Below are positions 53,075 to 62,431 of a stretch of 64,000 nucleotides of DNA, one piece after another. The translations under genes and the position numbers were made by a program. This stretch comes from Amycolatopsis nivea. GTDB lineage: Bacteria; Actinomycetota; Actinomycetes; Mycobacteriales; Pseudonocardiaceae. The stretch covers positions 85,795-149,794 of the forward strand of contig NZ_SDLT01000023.1 of NCBI RefSeq assembly GCF_004522235.1. Reading direction: 5' to 3'. The notes under the pieces are model-generated. The model ran no database searches and was not told the origin of the DNA. It saw only the letters and a program-made list of their open reading frames with translations. Each line of letters starts with the position of its first letter. Positions within the stretch are counted from its first letter, which is position 1.

Positions 53075-55746
53075 CCACCGCGCCGCCTCAGCTGACCAAA
53101 CGGATGATCGAAACCCTGCTGGAGGACTGGCTGCCGCATGCCAAGACGAAACGGCTCGTGCTGATTTACGGCCGGTTTGAGGACGGGAGCAGCGACTTCG
53201 CGGTGAACACCGAATCGGATCGCAAGCGAGTGCACGTCACGGATCAGCACTCCGTGCTCGGCATTGTCGAAGCGTGGCAGCGGCATCAGGCCGAGCGGAA
53301 TGCCGACGACTTCCTCGTGGTGACCACGAGCGTCGACGATGCGCAGCTCGGCTGGGACATCCGCGGATACGCGCTCGGGCGCTCCACCCGCACCGCCGAC
53401 CGCGGCCGGATCGTCGCGCAGCGATTCGGTGCCGCGGACCTCGACCCGCGCATCCGCAGCGAGTCGTGGCTGATCGACGCGCTGCTGGATGCCGAACCGG
53501 CCGGCGGCTGGCCCCGTAGCGGGTCAGTGCTCACCCGCGATACGGCCATGCGAACGCTCATTGGCACCCGGCTCGGCATCGGCACCCTGCGCGAGGACGC
53601 GCTTGATGCGGGTGCCTTGCTCGCCTGGTCGCTCGACCCCGTAGGACCGGCTCGGTTCGCGCGCTTTCCGGAGCCGGAGCAGGCTGGAATGACCAGCTGG
53701 CTGGCAAGTTCGGTCGGCGACGTCGCCCCGATCGTGCTGCGGCTGGCCGCCGCGGGGAAGGCGTCCGACGCCATGCCGCTCGGCCTGATCAGCACAGTCG
53801 CAACCCGTCCGGGCGCCTCCCCGGAAGCCGCGCTCGCCTTCGGCGGACTGCTGGCAGGCGTCCGATCGCCGGCATTGCGCGCCTTCACGGAAGCGGTGGA
53901 GGGGACCTTGGAGCGCTGGCTGAACGAGGCCGAGGCCGGGGGGAAGCTCGCCGGCGAGCGGATCGCCGATGTCGCGAACCGGGCCGAGCAACTCGCCGCG
54001 ACCGCGCACCTCACCGAGGCCCTTCGCGACAGCCGGTTCCTGCCCTCCAGCTTTGCGGCTGCGTTGGACGCACTGGCGAGCGCGCTGTCACCAACCCCAG
54101 TCAAGGGCAGCATCACCGAGGTCGAGCGGGCGCTCGACGTGGTGCGCGACCACGGACTGGCTCGGCTGGAACCGGAGCGGCTGAGGACGGCGCAGATGGC
54201 GGTCCGCATCCACCGCTGGCTGGCCTTGCCGCTTCCGGACGTCGGCTCCGTTGCGGTCGCCGCGAACCGCCAGGTGATGGATTGGGCATGGGTGGACCGC
54301 GCCCTGACGACATTGTGGGTCGGAGACACCGATGCCGACCCAGCCGTCACGCAGGCGTATCGGGTGCTTCACGACGCTGCCCGTGACCGACGCGACCGGC
54401 TCGACGAGAAATTCGCTGCACAGCTCGTTGGGTGGGCTCCCCGCGCGGCTGGCACCGATCCGGACGGCTGTTTGCTGATCGAGAACGTCCTCGACACCGT
54501 CGCTCGCCCCGTCGCGAGCCGGCGCTCGCCGTTGGTCATCGTCCTCGACGGGATGAGCACGGCGATCGGCACAGCGATCGGCGAGGAAGCTGCAGCCGGC
54601 GGTTGGCGAGAAGCCTCGCCGCGTCAGGGCGAACGCGTCGCCGCAGTGACGGTGTTCCCCACCGTGACTCGTGCGGGCCGGACGAGTCTGCTTTCCGGTC
54701 TGCCGAGCACCGGCGACCAATCAGCTGAGCGAGCGGGCTTCACCGCGTTCTGGCGCAAACACCGGCGCGAAGCCACGTTGTTCCACAAAGGCGGCCTAGC
54801 GGGCGGGGCCGGTCAACGGCTTTCCGAAGAACTGCTCACTGCGCTCGCCGATGAAGGTGTGGTCGGCGTGGTCCTTAACACAATCGACGACGCCCTAGAT
54901 CACGGCCAGGAGGGCGAGCGCGCTGGCTGGTCGATCAGGGACATCACCTACCTGCGTGAACTTCTCGACGCGGCAAGGGGATACGGCCGGCCAGTCGTGC
55001 TCGTCTCCGACCACGGGCACGTCTTGGAACGGTCGACGGCGGAGAAGCCCGTGCAGGCGGAGGGAACGTCTGCCCGCTGGCGCACCGGCCCGGCGGGCGA
55101 CGGCGAAATCGAGCTGACCGGATCGCGCGTGCTCTGCGGCGACGGCCGGGTGACCTTGCCGTGGCGCGAGGACATCCGCTACACCGCACGGAAATCCGGC
55201 TACCACGGCGGCGCGTCGCTCGCCGAGGTGATCGTGCCCGTCCTCGTACTCCTGCCGTTCGACGAACTTGTGCCGACCGGCTGGCACTTTCTCTCCCCTG
55301 AAGCCGTCACCCCCGCTTGGTGGGAGCAGCGGCGCACGGTACTCCCGGAGCAGCCTGCGCCGGTTCGCAAGTCCGGCCGTCGCAAGCCCGAGTCGGCTGC
55401 AGCCGTGCCGCTGTTCGCGGTGGACGGGCCGGTCGAATCCGTCGGTACCCAGGTCGTGGCGACTGACCTGTATGCCGCCCAGCGAGCCTTCGTGCCGAAG
55501 GCACCGGACAAGCAGGTCGTGGCGGCGGTGATCGACGCGTTGCTCGACGCGGACGAGACGCTTTCGCTCAGTGCCGTCGCGGAACGGGCTGGCCGGGCGG
55601 CCCGCCGCCCGGAATTCTTTGTCCGGACCTTGGAGCGCTTGCTGAACGTCGACGGGTATCCGGTTCTGACCCTGCGCGACGGGGACCGCAGCGTCAAGCT
55701 TGATCGCGAGATGCTTCAGACGCAGTTCGGAGTGCAGGTGCGATGA
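53071..55746 (+). CDS. pglZ: BREX type 2 phosphatase-like protein PglZ
   Basis: This 891-residue protein of the alkaline-phosphatase superfamily is the BREX hallmark. The metal site is visible in LVIVLDGMSTAIGTAIGEE near residue 490, the TRAGRTSLLSGLPSTGDQSA segment near 532, and VVLVSDHGHVLERS near residue 643. The N-terminal half is helical and Ala-rich, probably a scaffold. It starts at a GTG overlapping the pglY stop and ends in ATGA overlap with brxD. Family knowledge: PglZ is essential in all BREX types, but its substrate is unknown. Confidence 0.95.
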   Translation: MTTAPPQLTKRMIETLLEDWLPHAKTKRLVLIYGRFEDGSSDFAVNTESDRKRVHVTDQHSVLGIVEAWQRHQAERNADDFLVVTTSVDDAQLGWDIRGYALGRSTRTADRGRIVAQRFGAADLDPRIRSESWLIDALLDAEPAGGWPRSGSVLTRDTAMRTLIGTRLGIGTLREDALDAGALLAWSLDPVGPARFARFPEPEQAGMTSWLASSVGDVAPIVLRLAAAGKASDAMPLGLISTVATRPGASPEAALAFGGLLAGVRSPALRAFTEAVEGTLERWLNEAEAGGKLAGERIADVANRAEQLAATAHLTEALRDSRFLPSSFAAALDALASALSPTPVKGSITEVERALDVVRDHGLARLEPERLRTAQMAVRIHRWLALPLPDVGSVAVAANRQVMDWAWVDRALTTLWVGDTDADPAVTQAYRVLHDAARDRRDRLDEKFAAQLVGWAPRAAGTDPDGCLLIENVLDTVARPVASRRSPLVIVLDGMSTAIGTAIGEEAAAGGWREASPRQGERVAAVTVFPTVTRAGRTSLLSGLPSTGDQSAERAGFTAFWRKHRREATLFHKGGLAGGAGQRLSEELLTALADEGVVGVVLNTIDDALDHGQEGERAGWSIRDITYLRELLDAARGYGRPVVLVSDHGHVLERSTAEKPVQAEGTSARWRTGPAGDGEIELTGSRVLCGDGRVTLPWREDIRYTARKSGYHGGASLAEVIVPVLVLLPFDELVPTGWHFLSPEAVTPAWWEQRRTVLPEQPAPVRKSGRRKPESAAAVPLFAVDGPVESVGTQVVATDLYAAQRAFVPKAPDKQVVAAVIDALLDADETLSLSAVAERAGRAARRPEFFVRTLERLLNVDGYPVLTLRDGDRSVKLDREMLQTQFGVQVR

Positions 55747-57065
55747 CGGTTCAGGCGAGTGCGGCGCGGCGGCGCGAGGCAGTAGACGCCCTGCGGCGCG
55801 GCACCGTGCCGCAGTCAGGGCTGGATCTGCTCGCCGTAGGCCTGGACCGGTTTGTCGCCGCAACTGACGAGGATCTCGCAACCGTTGCCCGCGGCGGCGC
55901 GGCCTTTCACGCCATACGCGGTGAGTACGGATCCGGAAAGACGTTCTTCACGCGCTGGCTGGCCGAGCGCGCGAAACGCCGAGGGCTTGCGACCACCGAG
56001 ATCCAGATCTCCGAGACCGAGACACCGCTGCATCGCCTGGAGACCGTCTACCGGCGCCTCGCCGAGCGGCTGAGCACCGCCAGCCACCAGCCCAGCGCGC
56101 TGCGTGCCGTCGTCGACTCCTGGCTGTACACCCTCGAGGAACAGGTCATCGAGGCAGGAGAAGTCGCCGAGGACGATGAGCAGGCGTTGGCCGTCGCGGT
56201 CGAACGGCTGATGGAACAACGCCTTGCGGAAGTAGCTCGGACGACTCCGGCGTTCGCCGCGGCACTGCGGGGTTACCAGCAGGCGGTGTCCGCAGGGGAC
56301 AACGCCACTGCGGAGTCCCTTATCGCCTGGCTGGGCGGTCAGAAGTCCGTTGCCGCGGCCGCTCGCCGGGCTGCCGGAGTGCGCGGCGACCTCGACCACT
56401 TCGGCGCGCTCGGGTTTCTCCAGGGTCTGCTCACCGTGTTGCGGGACTGTGGACACCCCGGCCTCCTCGTCGTGCTGGACGAGACCGAAACCCTGCAACG
56501 GGTGCGTGGCGACGTACGAGAGAAGGGACTCAACGCGCTCCGGCAGCTGCTGGACGAGATCGACGCCGGTCGATTCCCCGGACTCTTCGTGGTTATGACG
56601 GGAACCCCGGCTTTCTTCGACGGACAGCAAGGTGTGCAGCGCCTGCCACCGCTGGCGCAGCGGCTGGCAACCGACTTCAGCACAGACGCCCGGTTCGACT
56701 CGCCGCGCGCCGTGCAGCTGCGACTGCTCGGCTTCGATCTGGATCGGCTCGTCGAGCTGGGACAGCGGGCCCGCGAACTGTATGCGAGCGTCGCGCGAAA
56801 TCCCGACCGGATCTCGGGCGAGGTCGACGACGCCTACCTGCGGACCCTGGCCACGGCGTTGACCGGCCAGCTGGGCGGCAAAGTCGGCGTCGCGCCGCGG
56901 CTGTATCTGCGCAAGCTGGTGGCGGACATCCTGGACCGGGTCGACGAGTTCGCGGACTTCGATCCTCGCGTCCACTATGCGCTGACGGTGTCGAACACGG
57001 AGCTGACCGAGTCCGAGCGCAACGCCGCAGCGAGTGCAGACGACGTCGAGCTGGACGTGCCGTGA
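55743..57065 (+). CDS. brxD: BREX ATP-binding protein BrxD
   Basis: This 440-residue AAA-type ATPase has Walker A IRGEYGSGKTFFTRWLAER near residue 60 and Walker B HPGLLVVLDETETLQR near residue 240, followed by a sensor-like LFVVMTGTPAFFDG. Length and motifs match BrxD, found in type 2 and related BREX loci. The ATG overlaps the pglZ stop and the TGA overlaps the GTG of brxHI, consistent with one mRNA. It likely supports DNA handling together with the helicase BrxHI. Confidence 0.93.
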   Translation: MTVQASAARRREAVDALRRGTVPQSGLDLLAVGLDRFVAATDEDLATVARGGAAFHAIRGEYGSGKTFFTRWLAERAKRRGLATTEIQISETETPLHRLETVYRRLAERLSTASHQPSALRAVVDSWLYTLEEQVIEAGEVAEDDEQALAVAVERLMEQRLAEVARTTPAFAAALRGYQQAVSAGDNATAESLIAWLGGQKSVAAAARRAAGVRGDLDHFGALGFLQGLLTVLRDCGHPGLLVVLDETETLQRVRGDVREKGLNALRQLLDEIDAGRFPGLFVVMTGTPAFFDGQQGVQRLPPLAQRLATDFSTDARFDSPRAVQLRLLGFDLDRLVELGQRARELYASVARNPDRISGEVDDAYLRTLATALTGQLGGKVGVAPRLYLRKLVADILDRVDEFADFDPRVHYALTVSNTELTESERNAAASADDVELDVP

Positions 57066-59167
57066 CCGAGGCATTGGCGCGCCTGCATCCGGTTCTGATG
57101 CACCACATCGTCAACACCCTAGGCTGGCGATCGCTGCGGCCGCTGCAGGAGCAGGCGATCGATCCGCTTCTCGGCGGAGACGACGCGGTGCTGCTCGCCC
57201 CGACCGCAGGCGGCAAAACAGAAGCAGCCAGCTTCCCGCTGCTGAGCGCGATGGAAGAACATCGCTGGACCGGCCTGTCAGTGCTGTACGTGTGCCCGCT
57301 GAAGGCGTTGCTGAACAACCTGTTGCCCAGGCTCGAGACCTATGCGGCGTGGCTCGGCAGGCGGGTCGGGCTCTGGCACGGCGACATCACTGCCGGCGCT
57401 CGCCGCGGGATCCTCCGTGATCCACCTGATCTGTTGCTCACCACGCCCGAATCGCTCGAGGCGATGCTGGTAAGCGTCAATGTCGACCACACGCAGCTTT
57501 TCGCCGGCGTGCGGGCGATCGTGATCGACGAGGTGCACGCCTTCGCCGGTGACGACCGTGGGTGGCACCTGCTCGCTGTCCTTGAACGCCTGACCCGGCT
57601 CGCCGGTGCCCCGATCCAGCGCATCGGCCTTTCGGCAACGGTCGGAAATCCGCATGAACTGGTGACCTGGTTGCAGGGCTCGAACCGCACCACGCGGGAG
57701 CCCCGGGTGGTGGCCCCCGACGCCAAGCCTGCGTCCGGCGCGATCCCGCCAGGCGACCTGGAAATCGACTACGTCGGCTCCGTGCACAACGCTGCCACCG
57801 TGATCGCGGCTTTGCACCGCAGCGAGAAACGACTGGTGTTCTGCGACTCGCGGCAACTGGTCGAGGAAATCGGGGCCGCGCTGCGCGAACGGGGCGTGCC
57901 GACCTATCTGTCGCACGCTTCTCTATCGCTGGACGAACGCAGACAAGCCGAGCAGGCGTTCGCCGACGCACGCGACTGTGTCATCGTGTCCACCTCCACT
58001 TTGGAGCTGGGCATCGACGTCGGCGACCTCGACCGCGTCATCCAGATCAACGCGCCTTCCACAGTGGCGTCGTTCCTGCAGCGCCTGGGACGGACGGGGC
58101 GTCGGCCGAACAGCACCCGGAACTGCCTCTTCCTTGCTCTCGACAAGAACTCGCTACTGTGGGCCTACGCGCTGGTTCTGTTGTGGAGCCGCGGTTTCAT
58201 CGAGCCGGTGCACGCACCGCCGGAGCCTCGCCACATCGTGGCGCAGCAGATCCTCGCCCTGTGCCTGCAAGAGAACTCAGTCGGCAGCAGCCTGTGGAGC
58301 GAGGCGTGGAACGGACTGGCGCCGTTCGACCGCAGCGCGGAGCCGATCGCGCGCTACCTGGTTGAGGAGGGCTTCCTCGAACAAGACGGTGAGCTCCTGT
58401 TCATCGGCCAAGAGGCAGAACGTCGCTTCGGCCGCCAGCACTTCATGGGAATGACCGCGGTGTTCACGGCTCCGCCGCAGTTCACGGTCCTCGAGGGGCG
58501 CCGCGAGATCGGTCGGGCCGATCCGGCATTGCTGACTGAGAAGGTTGACGGACCTCGTTTGCTGTTGCTGGGCGGACGCAGCTGGAAGGTCACGTGGATC
58601 GATTGGAAGCGCCGCCGGTGTTTTGTGGAGCCAGTGGAGTCGGGAGGCCGCGCGCGCTGGATGACCCCGGGCACTGGCGGTGTGGGGTTCGATCTCTCCC
58701 GCGCCGCCCGCGACGTGCTGCTCGGCGAAGATCCGCCGGTAAAGCTGACGCGGCGAGCCACGCGGGTAATGTCGGACCTGCGCGAGGACCGGCTCGGCTC
58801 GGTGCATCCTGGAGGCACGGTGATCAGCCGTCAGGGGCTGGACGTGCGCTGGTGGACGTGGGCTGGATTCCGGGCCAACGCGACCCTGGCTGCGACCTTG
58901 GGGCATCTCGCGGACGAGAAGCAGCGGTTCGACGACGTGTCTGTTCGGCTTCGCTCCGACATGGATCGCGACATGTGGCGAGCAGCCGTCGCAGATACTG
59001 TTCAACCCCTCTGTCTGCCGGAGATCGACGATCGGGCGTTGGAGGGGTTGAAGTTCGGCGAGGCGTTGCCACACTGGCTCGCTATTGCGACGTTGGCTGC
59101 ACGGCTTGCAGACCTCAATGCTGCGGCGAAGATGCTCCGGGAACCCGCTCGGTTCGTCGTTGGATGA
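57062..59167 (+). CDS. brxHI: BREX helicase BrxHI (Lhr-like)
   Basis: This 701-residue superfamily 2 helicase has Walker A LLAPTAGGKTEAASFPLL near residue 46, DEVH box AIVIDEVHAFAGDD near 155, motif III GLSATVGNP, and motif VI QRLGRTGRRP near 340. A C-terminal Lhr-like region follows with WKVTWIDWKRRRCFVEPV. It ends the BREX operon; about 180 bases then separate it from convergent minus-strand genes. The GTG start at 57062 overlaps brxD. BREX-2 normally encodes this helicase beside brxD, so the operon appears complete. Confidence 0.94.
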   Translation: MTEALARLHPVLMHHIVNTLGWRSLRPLQEQAIDPLLGGDDAVLLAPTAGGKTEAASFPLLSAMEEHRWTGLSVLYVCPLKALLNNLLPRLETYAAWLGRRVGLWHGDITAGARRGILRDPPDLLLTTPESLEAMLVSVNVDHTQLFAGVRAIVIDEVHAFAGDDRGWHLLAVLERLTRLAGAPIQRIGLSATVGNPHELVTWLQGSNRTTREPRVVAPDAKPASGAIPPGDLEIDYVGSVHNAATVIAALHRSEKRLVFCDSRQLVEEIGAALRERGVPTYLSHASLSLDERRQAEQAFADARDCVIVSTSTLELGIDVGDLDRVIQINAPSTVASFLQRLGRTGRRPNSTRNCLFLALDKNSLLWAYALVLLWSRGFIEPVHAPPEPRHIVAQQILALCLQENSVGSSLWSEAWNGLAPFDRSAEPIARYLVEEGFLEQDGELLFIGQEAERRFGRQHFMGMTAVFTAPPQFTVLEGRREIGRADPALLTEKVDGPRLLLLGGRSWKVTWIDWKRRRCFVEPVESGGRARWMTPGTGGVGFDLSRAARDVLLGEDPPVKLTRRATRVMSDLREDRLGSVHPGGTVISRQGLDVRWWTWAGFRANATLAATLGHLADEKQRFDDVSVRLRSDMDRDMWRAAVADTVQPLCLPEIDDRALEGLKFGEALPHWLAIATLAARLADLNAAAKMLREPARFVVG

Positions 59168-59348
59168 AGATCGGCGGGGCTGCTCGGGGCCTGTAAAGCA
59201 CATCGGTTCCTGGCATTGTTCATGGCGCGTGCGGGCCGATTACGACTTCCATGTACGGCGTGGCGGTCCTGGTGGGCGATTGCCGGCTAATTCCGAGTTA
59301 CAGGAATCGTTTGCACGCTTCCAGTGCAGCTTGATCTAGTCCGCATAG

Positions 59349-60118
59349 TCATGTTTGTTGCGTCGTCGCGGCTGATCTTAGCGCGGCGACGCACTCGTTG
59401 ATTGATTCGCGAGGATCTTTCGCGATCTCTCGAAGTAGCTCTGCGTCTGCTTCATGCGACGAGACAGGAGTATCTCGTTCGGTAATGAAGACGCCGAGAC
59501 TCCGCTGCCCGCAGTAGATGACCGTTTCGCCGGTTGGCATCGAGTATCGGTCGAAAGCGGTCGTCAGGCCGTAGTCCCATGCCGGGTCTGAGCAGACCGT
59601 TCGTAAGGTGAACAAGCGGGACGACTTGGCCAGTTGGACGAGCGACCGCAGTTGACGTCGTTGCGCGTCGGCGCGGAGGTTTCGGCGTGTAGCGCTTGGT
59701 CGCTGATGAACGCTTCGATCACGGTCGAGCGTGGTTCGAGGTTCCGGTCAGCCACCTGAAGCAGCTCCGGGATTGCTACCGGATCCCAGGTCACCACGTG
59801 CTGAGCGGCGATTTTGTGGGCCCGCAGGGCGGCGGAGCGGGCAGGAGAAAGCGGCGCGCTGCGGAGGACCCATGATTCCCCAGCTGCGCCGCGAGCTAAG
59901 AGGAGGATGTCGCGCTTCGTCTCGCCGGCGGTGCCGGTTGCGCCGAGGATTCCCGCGACGTCGGCGAGGCTCGGCGTGCGGTGCGCTTGCTCCCCGCCGG
60001 AGAGGATCGCGGGTGAAATTCCGATCCGGCGCGCAAGTTCGCGGAGTCCGTAGTTTGCTTCGACGCGCGCGTCGCGGAGGGCGGCTCCGAGGATGCGGGT
60101 GCGAGGGGTGGGCGGCAT
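59349..60118 (-). pseudogene. HTH/DUF5753-type regulator broken by a frameshift
   Basis: Minus-strand reading from ATG 60118 gives an N-terminal Xre-type HTH (LRELARRIGISPAILSGGEQ, PSLADVAGILGATG) and a start of a DUF5753-like domain (WDPVAIPELLQVADRNLEPR). At about 59665 the protein-like text jumps one frame: QLRSLVQLAKSSRLFTLRTV, then YSMPTGETVIYCGQRSLGVF and ITERDTPVSSHEADAELLRE, ending near 59349. Both halves together make a normal full-length regulator of this actinobacterial family, so one frameshift (mutation or sequencing error) is the simplest reading. It may regulate the neighbouring small gene. Confidence 0.7.
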
Positions 60119-60157
60119 GGCGGTTCTGATTCGTTTCTGCTGGCAGTGGGCGAAGCG

Positions 60158-60430
60158 TTACTTGCGGCGAGACGACGGGAGCGCCGGATGGTTCGGAGCG
60201 ACCGGGATGTCGTGGGCGAGGCGGTACTGGTCGTCGCAGTAGACGCAGGTGAGCAGCGCGCTGTTGGGATCGCGGCGGTCGCGCGGTTGGAAGCCGGCAG
60301 GTGCAGTGAGGCCGCAGAGCATGGTTACGTCGTCGCCAGGTTCCGGGACGGAGTCGAGAAGGGCGCGGTGCCATACGCCGTCAACGACGGGGTGGACGTG
60401 GTCTAGGTCGATGAAGATCAGGGCTTGCAT
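60158..60430 (-). CDS. Small Cys-containing hypothetical protein (90 aa)
   Basis: This 90-residue protein begins MQALIFIDLDHVHPVVDGVW. It contains HRALLDSVPEPGDDVTMLCG and TCVYCDDQYR; the separated Cys and CxxC with nearby His suggest a small zinc-binding module. The ATG at 60430 has GGAG upstream. It is 39 bases before the HTH gene on the same strand and probably co-transcribed with it. I have seen similar small proteins next to Xre-type regulators in actinomycetes, but have no function to offer. Confidence 0.6.
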   Translation of the reverse strand: MQALIFIDLDHVHPVVDGVWHRALLDSVPEPGDDVTMLCGLTAPAGFQPRDRRDPNSALLTCVYCDDQYRLAHDIPVAPNHPALPSSRRK

Positions 60431-60655
60431 AAGGGTCTCCGTACCGGTGGTCGGGGCGTCTCGGAGCCGTCACGGTGTGCCAGGCGGGCGCCGGGCGGTG
60501 TGACGCGATAAAAGGGGCTTTGAGCAGGGCGAAGCTCGGGCGTGACAGCTGTGACGTGTCTCGTCAAAGCGCTCGTTGGAGCGTCCAGGACGGTCGATTC
60601 GGGCCAGGCGACCAGCTGCGGGCGGTGTCACGGCGGTTTTGTACGGACGAGGTCG

Positions 60656-62092
60656 GTGGTGTCCTTGACGTGGTGTTCTGTTGAAATCATCCAAGGCCGA
60701 CAGGCGGCGCGAGACCACGGCGTAAGTGTGGCGATGCTGACGCCGGCTACACCCAGGAGGCGCTCGCTGCGGTTCTTGGTGTCGACCGTGGCGCGTTGGG
60801 AGTCGGGTGGGCATCGTCCGCTGCCTCATCAGTGGCCGGAGCCTGGGCGGGTGCTTGGTCGGCCGGTCGCGGATGTTCGGGCATTCTTCGGCGGAGAGAC
60901 GTCCCGGCGGGGTGGACTCGCGCTTATCCCTGGCATTGACTGGCTGGCCGGAACGCCAGCCAGGCATGGCGTAGAGGGAACTCAGCCGGGTGGAGCGCGC
61001 CGGCCTGGCCTCCGCAAGGCGGAGGCCGAGGAGCTTCGGCGATATTACGGTGCGCTGGGCAGCGAACATTGCTACTTCGCGGCCGAGGTTGGCGGCGAAG
61101 CCGTGGCTACGAGTATCTTGACCAGGCCGGACTGGACTGATCTGGACTCCGCTAGCGACTCGTTCGCGCTGGATGTCCGCTCGGATCTGGGACCGCGGCC
61201 TGCGGCTCCGAATGATGGGGCGTCTCGGTTGGTGAAAGCTACTGCGGCGGATGTCCGGATTATCGATCGGCCGCTGTATCGGCTGCTCGACGTCGACGTG
61301 TGTGCCGGGCGGGTCGGCGGAATGGTCGGCACAGCGTCGTTCATGGAGTACGCGTTGGGGCCTGACCTGCTCGAACGGGAGTTGGAGGCCGGTGAGACGC
61401 GGCTGCGGAGCGAGTTGCTGCCGGACCTTCGGAGCGTTCTCGATGTCCGCAACCGGCTCTGTGCTGGTGGGGCGTTGGCACTGACGGCGATCGCTCGGCC
61501 GGCGGACTCCGCCCGCGGTGAAGCTGACTATCTGCTGCTCGTCCAGGAGCGATCGAGTCATGTGGTCAACGGGTCGGGCCGACTCGCGGTGATCCCGAAG
61601 GGGTTCCACGGCCCGCTCGCGGACCAACGCGGCGACGCGCGGATCGGCGCGACCCTGAGGCGTGAGCTGGAGGAAGAGCTATTCGGCCGGGAGGACGTCG
61701 ACACCACCGGCGAGGTCCAGCGCGCGGCGGACCCAATGCACCCGGCCCGGCTGTCGGAGCCGATGCGGTGGCTGATGGCGGAGTCGGGTCGGGTGCGGAC
61801 GGAGTGCACCGGGTTCGGGTTCAACCTGGTCAGCGGCAACTATGAGTTCGCGGCGCTCGTCGTGATCGAGGACGAAGAGTTCTGGCCGCGGTTCGGCGGC
61901 GTGGTCGAGGCGAACTGGGAAGTCTCCGGTCTGCGGCAGTACTCGACGCTCGACGGGGAGCTGGTCAGCGAGCTGATCGCAGACGAGAAGTGGACGAACG
62001 AGGGCCTGTTCGCGTTCTTGCTCGGCCTGCGCCGGTTGTCGGAGATCGGCGGTGCGCGGGTGTCGTTGCCGTCGATCGACTTACGTTGCTGA
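60656..62092 (+). CDS. HTH-plus-Nudix-like regulator, paralog A, with scrambled HTH
   Basis: The C-terminal 370 residues closely match the minus-strand paralog at 62428-63996 (shared LCAGGALALTAIARPAD, RLAVIPKGFH, GATLRRELEEELFG, DPMHPARLSEPMRWLM, NLVSGNYEFAALVVIEDEEF). The GATLRRELEEELFG segment resembles a Nudix box (REx2EE). In the N-terminal HTH, the expected DAGYTQEALAAVLGVDR text lies in another frame (60737-60789), while the flanking GVSVAML and STVARWESGGHRPLP are in the main frame. Two compensating frameshifts, one perhaps loss of a tandem GTCGACCG at 60781, would explain this. The start is uncertain; I use GTG 60656. The overall frame is open, so a protein with altered DNA-binding helix may be made. 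Confidence 0.65.
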   Translation: MVSLTWCSVEIIQGRQAARDHGVSVAMLTPATPRRRSLRFLVSTVARWESGGHRPLPHQWPEPGRVLGRPVADVRAFFGGETSRRGGLALIPGIDWLAGTPARHGVEGTQPGGARRPGLRKAEAEELRRYYGALGSEHCYFAAEVGGEAVATSILTRPDWTDLDSASDSFALDVRSDLGPRPAAPNDGASRLVKATAADVRIIDRPLYRLLDVDVCAGRVGGMVGTASFMEYALGPDLLERELEAGETRLRSELLPDLRSVLDVRNRLCAGGALALTAIARPADSARGEADYLLLVQERSSHVVNGSGRLAVIPKGFHGPLADQRGDARIGATLRRELEEELFGREDVDTTGEVQRAADPMHPARLSEPMRWLMAESGRVRTECTGFGFNLVSGNYEFAALVVIEDEEFWPRFGGVVEANWEVSGLRQYSTLDGELVSELIADEKWTNEGLFAFLLGLRRLSEIGGARVSLPSIDLRC

Positions 62093-62431
62093 CGGCCAGC
62101 GGACGGTCAGCACGACGGAGTCGGCGAGCGCTTCCCAAGAGTGGTTGACACCGTGACCCCACATGGTGTAATCACCTTGGCGGGCCATGGTTTTCGTGCC
62201 GCCGGTGACGTCGATGCGGAACTCGCCGGAGATGAGCATGACGAGCGTGGTGCGCTGGTCGTCAGCCGTCCACTCCGGACGCTTGTCCCCTGCGGGGTGG
62301 TCGGCCCACTTGACTTCCACGTCGTTCGTGGCTCGGACCCCGTGCGAGGGGTCGAGGAAGTGGCCGACCAGCCAGCCGCGGTTACCTGCAGCGTCTTCGT
62401 TGGCGTTGCCGCTGGTCCAGCCCTCGGTCAC
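62081..62431 (-). CDS. Small cupin-fold protein coupled to the Nudix-like regulator
   Basis: This 116-residue protein is translated from a GTG that overlaps the regulator stop by 4 nt. The cupin character is seen in TTLVMLISGEFRIDVTGGTK, ARQGDYTMWGHGVNHSWEAL and DSVVLTVRWPS, which fit the two conserved cupin motifs (G...H and PxG..H..). It begins MTEGWTSGNANEDAAGNRGW. Proteins like this are often mislabelled as signal peptidase I in databases, but no serine/lysine catalytic dyad is visible. It may bind a small ligand linked to the regulator. Its 3' end overlaps the end of paralog A by 12 nt on the other strand. Confidence 0.72.
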   Translation of the reverse strand: MTEGWTSGNANEDAAGNRGWLVGHFLDPSHGVRATNDVEVKWADHPAGDKRPEWTADDQRTTLVMLISGEFRIDVTGGTKTMARQGDYTMWGHGVNHSWEALADSVVLTVRWPSAT

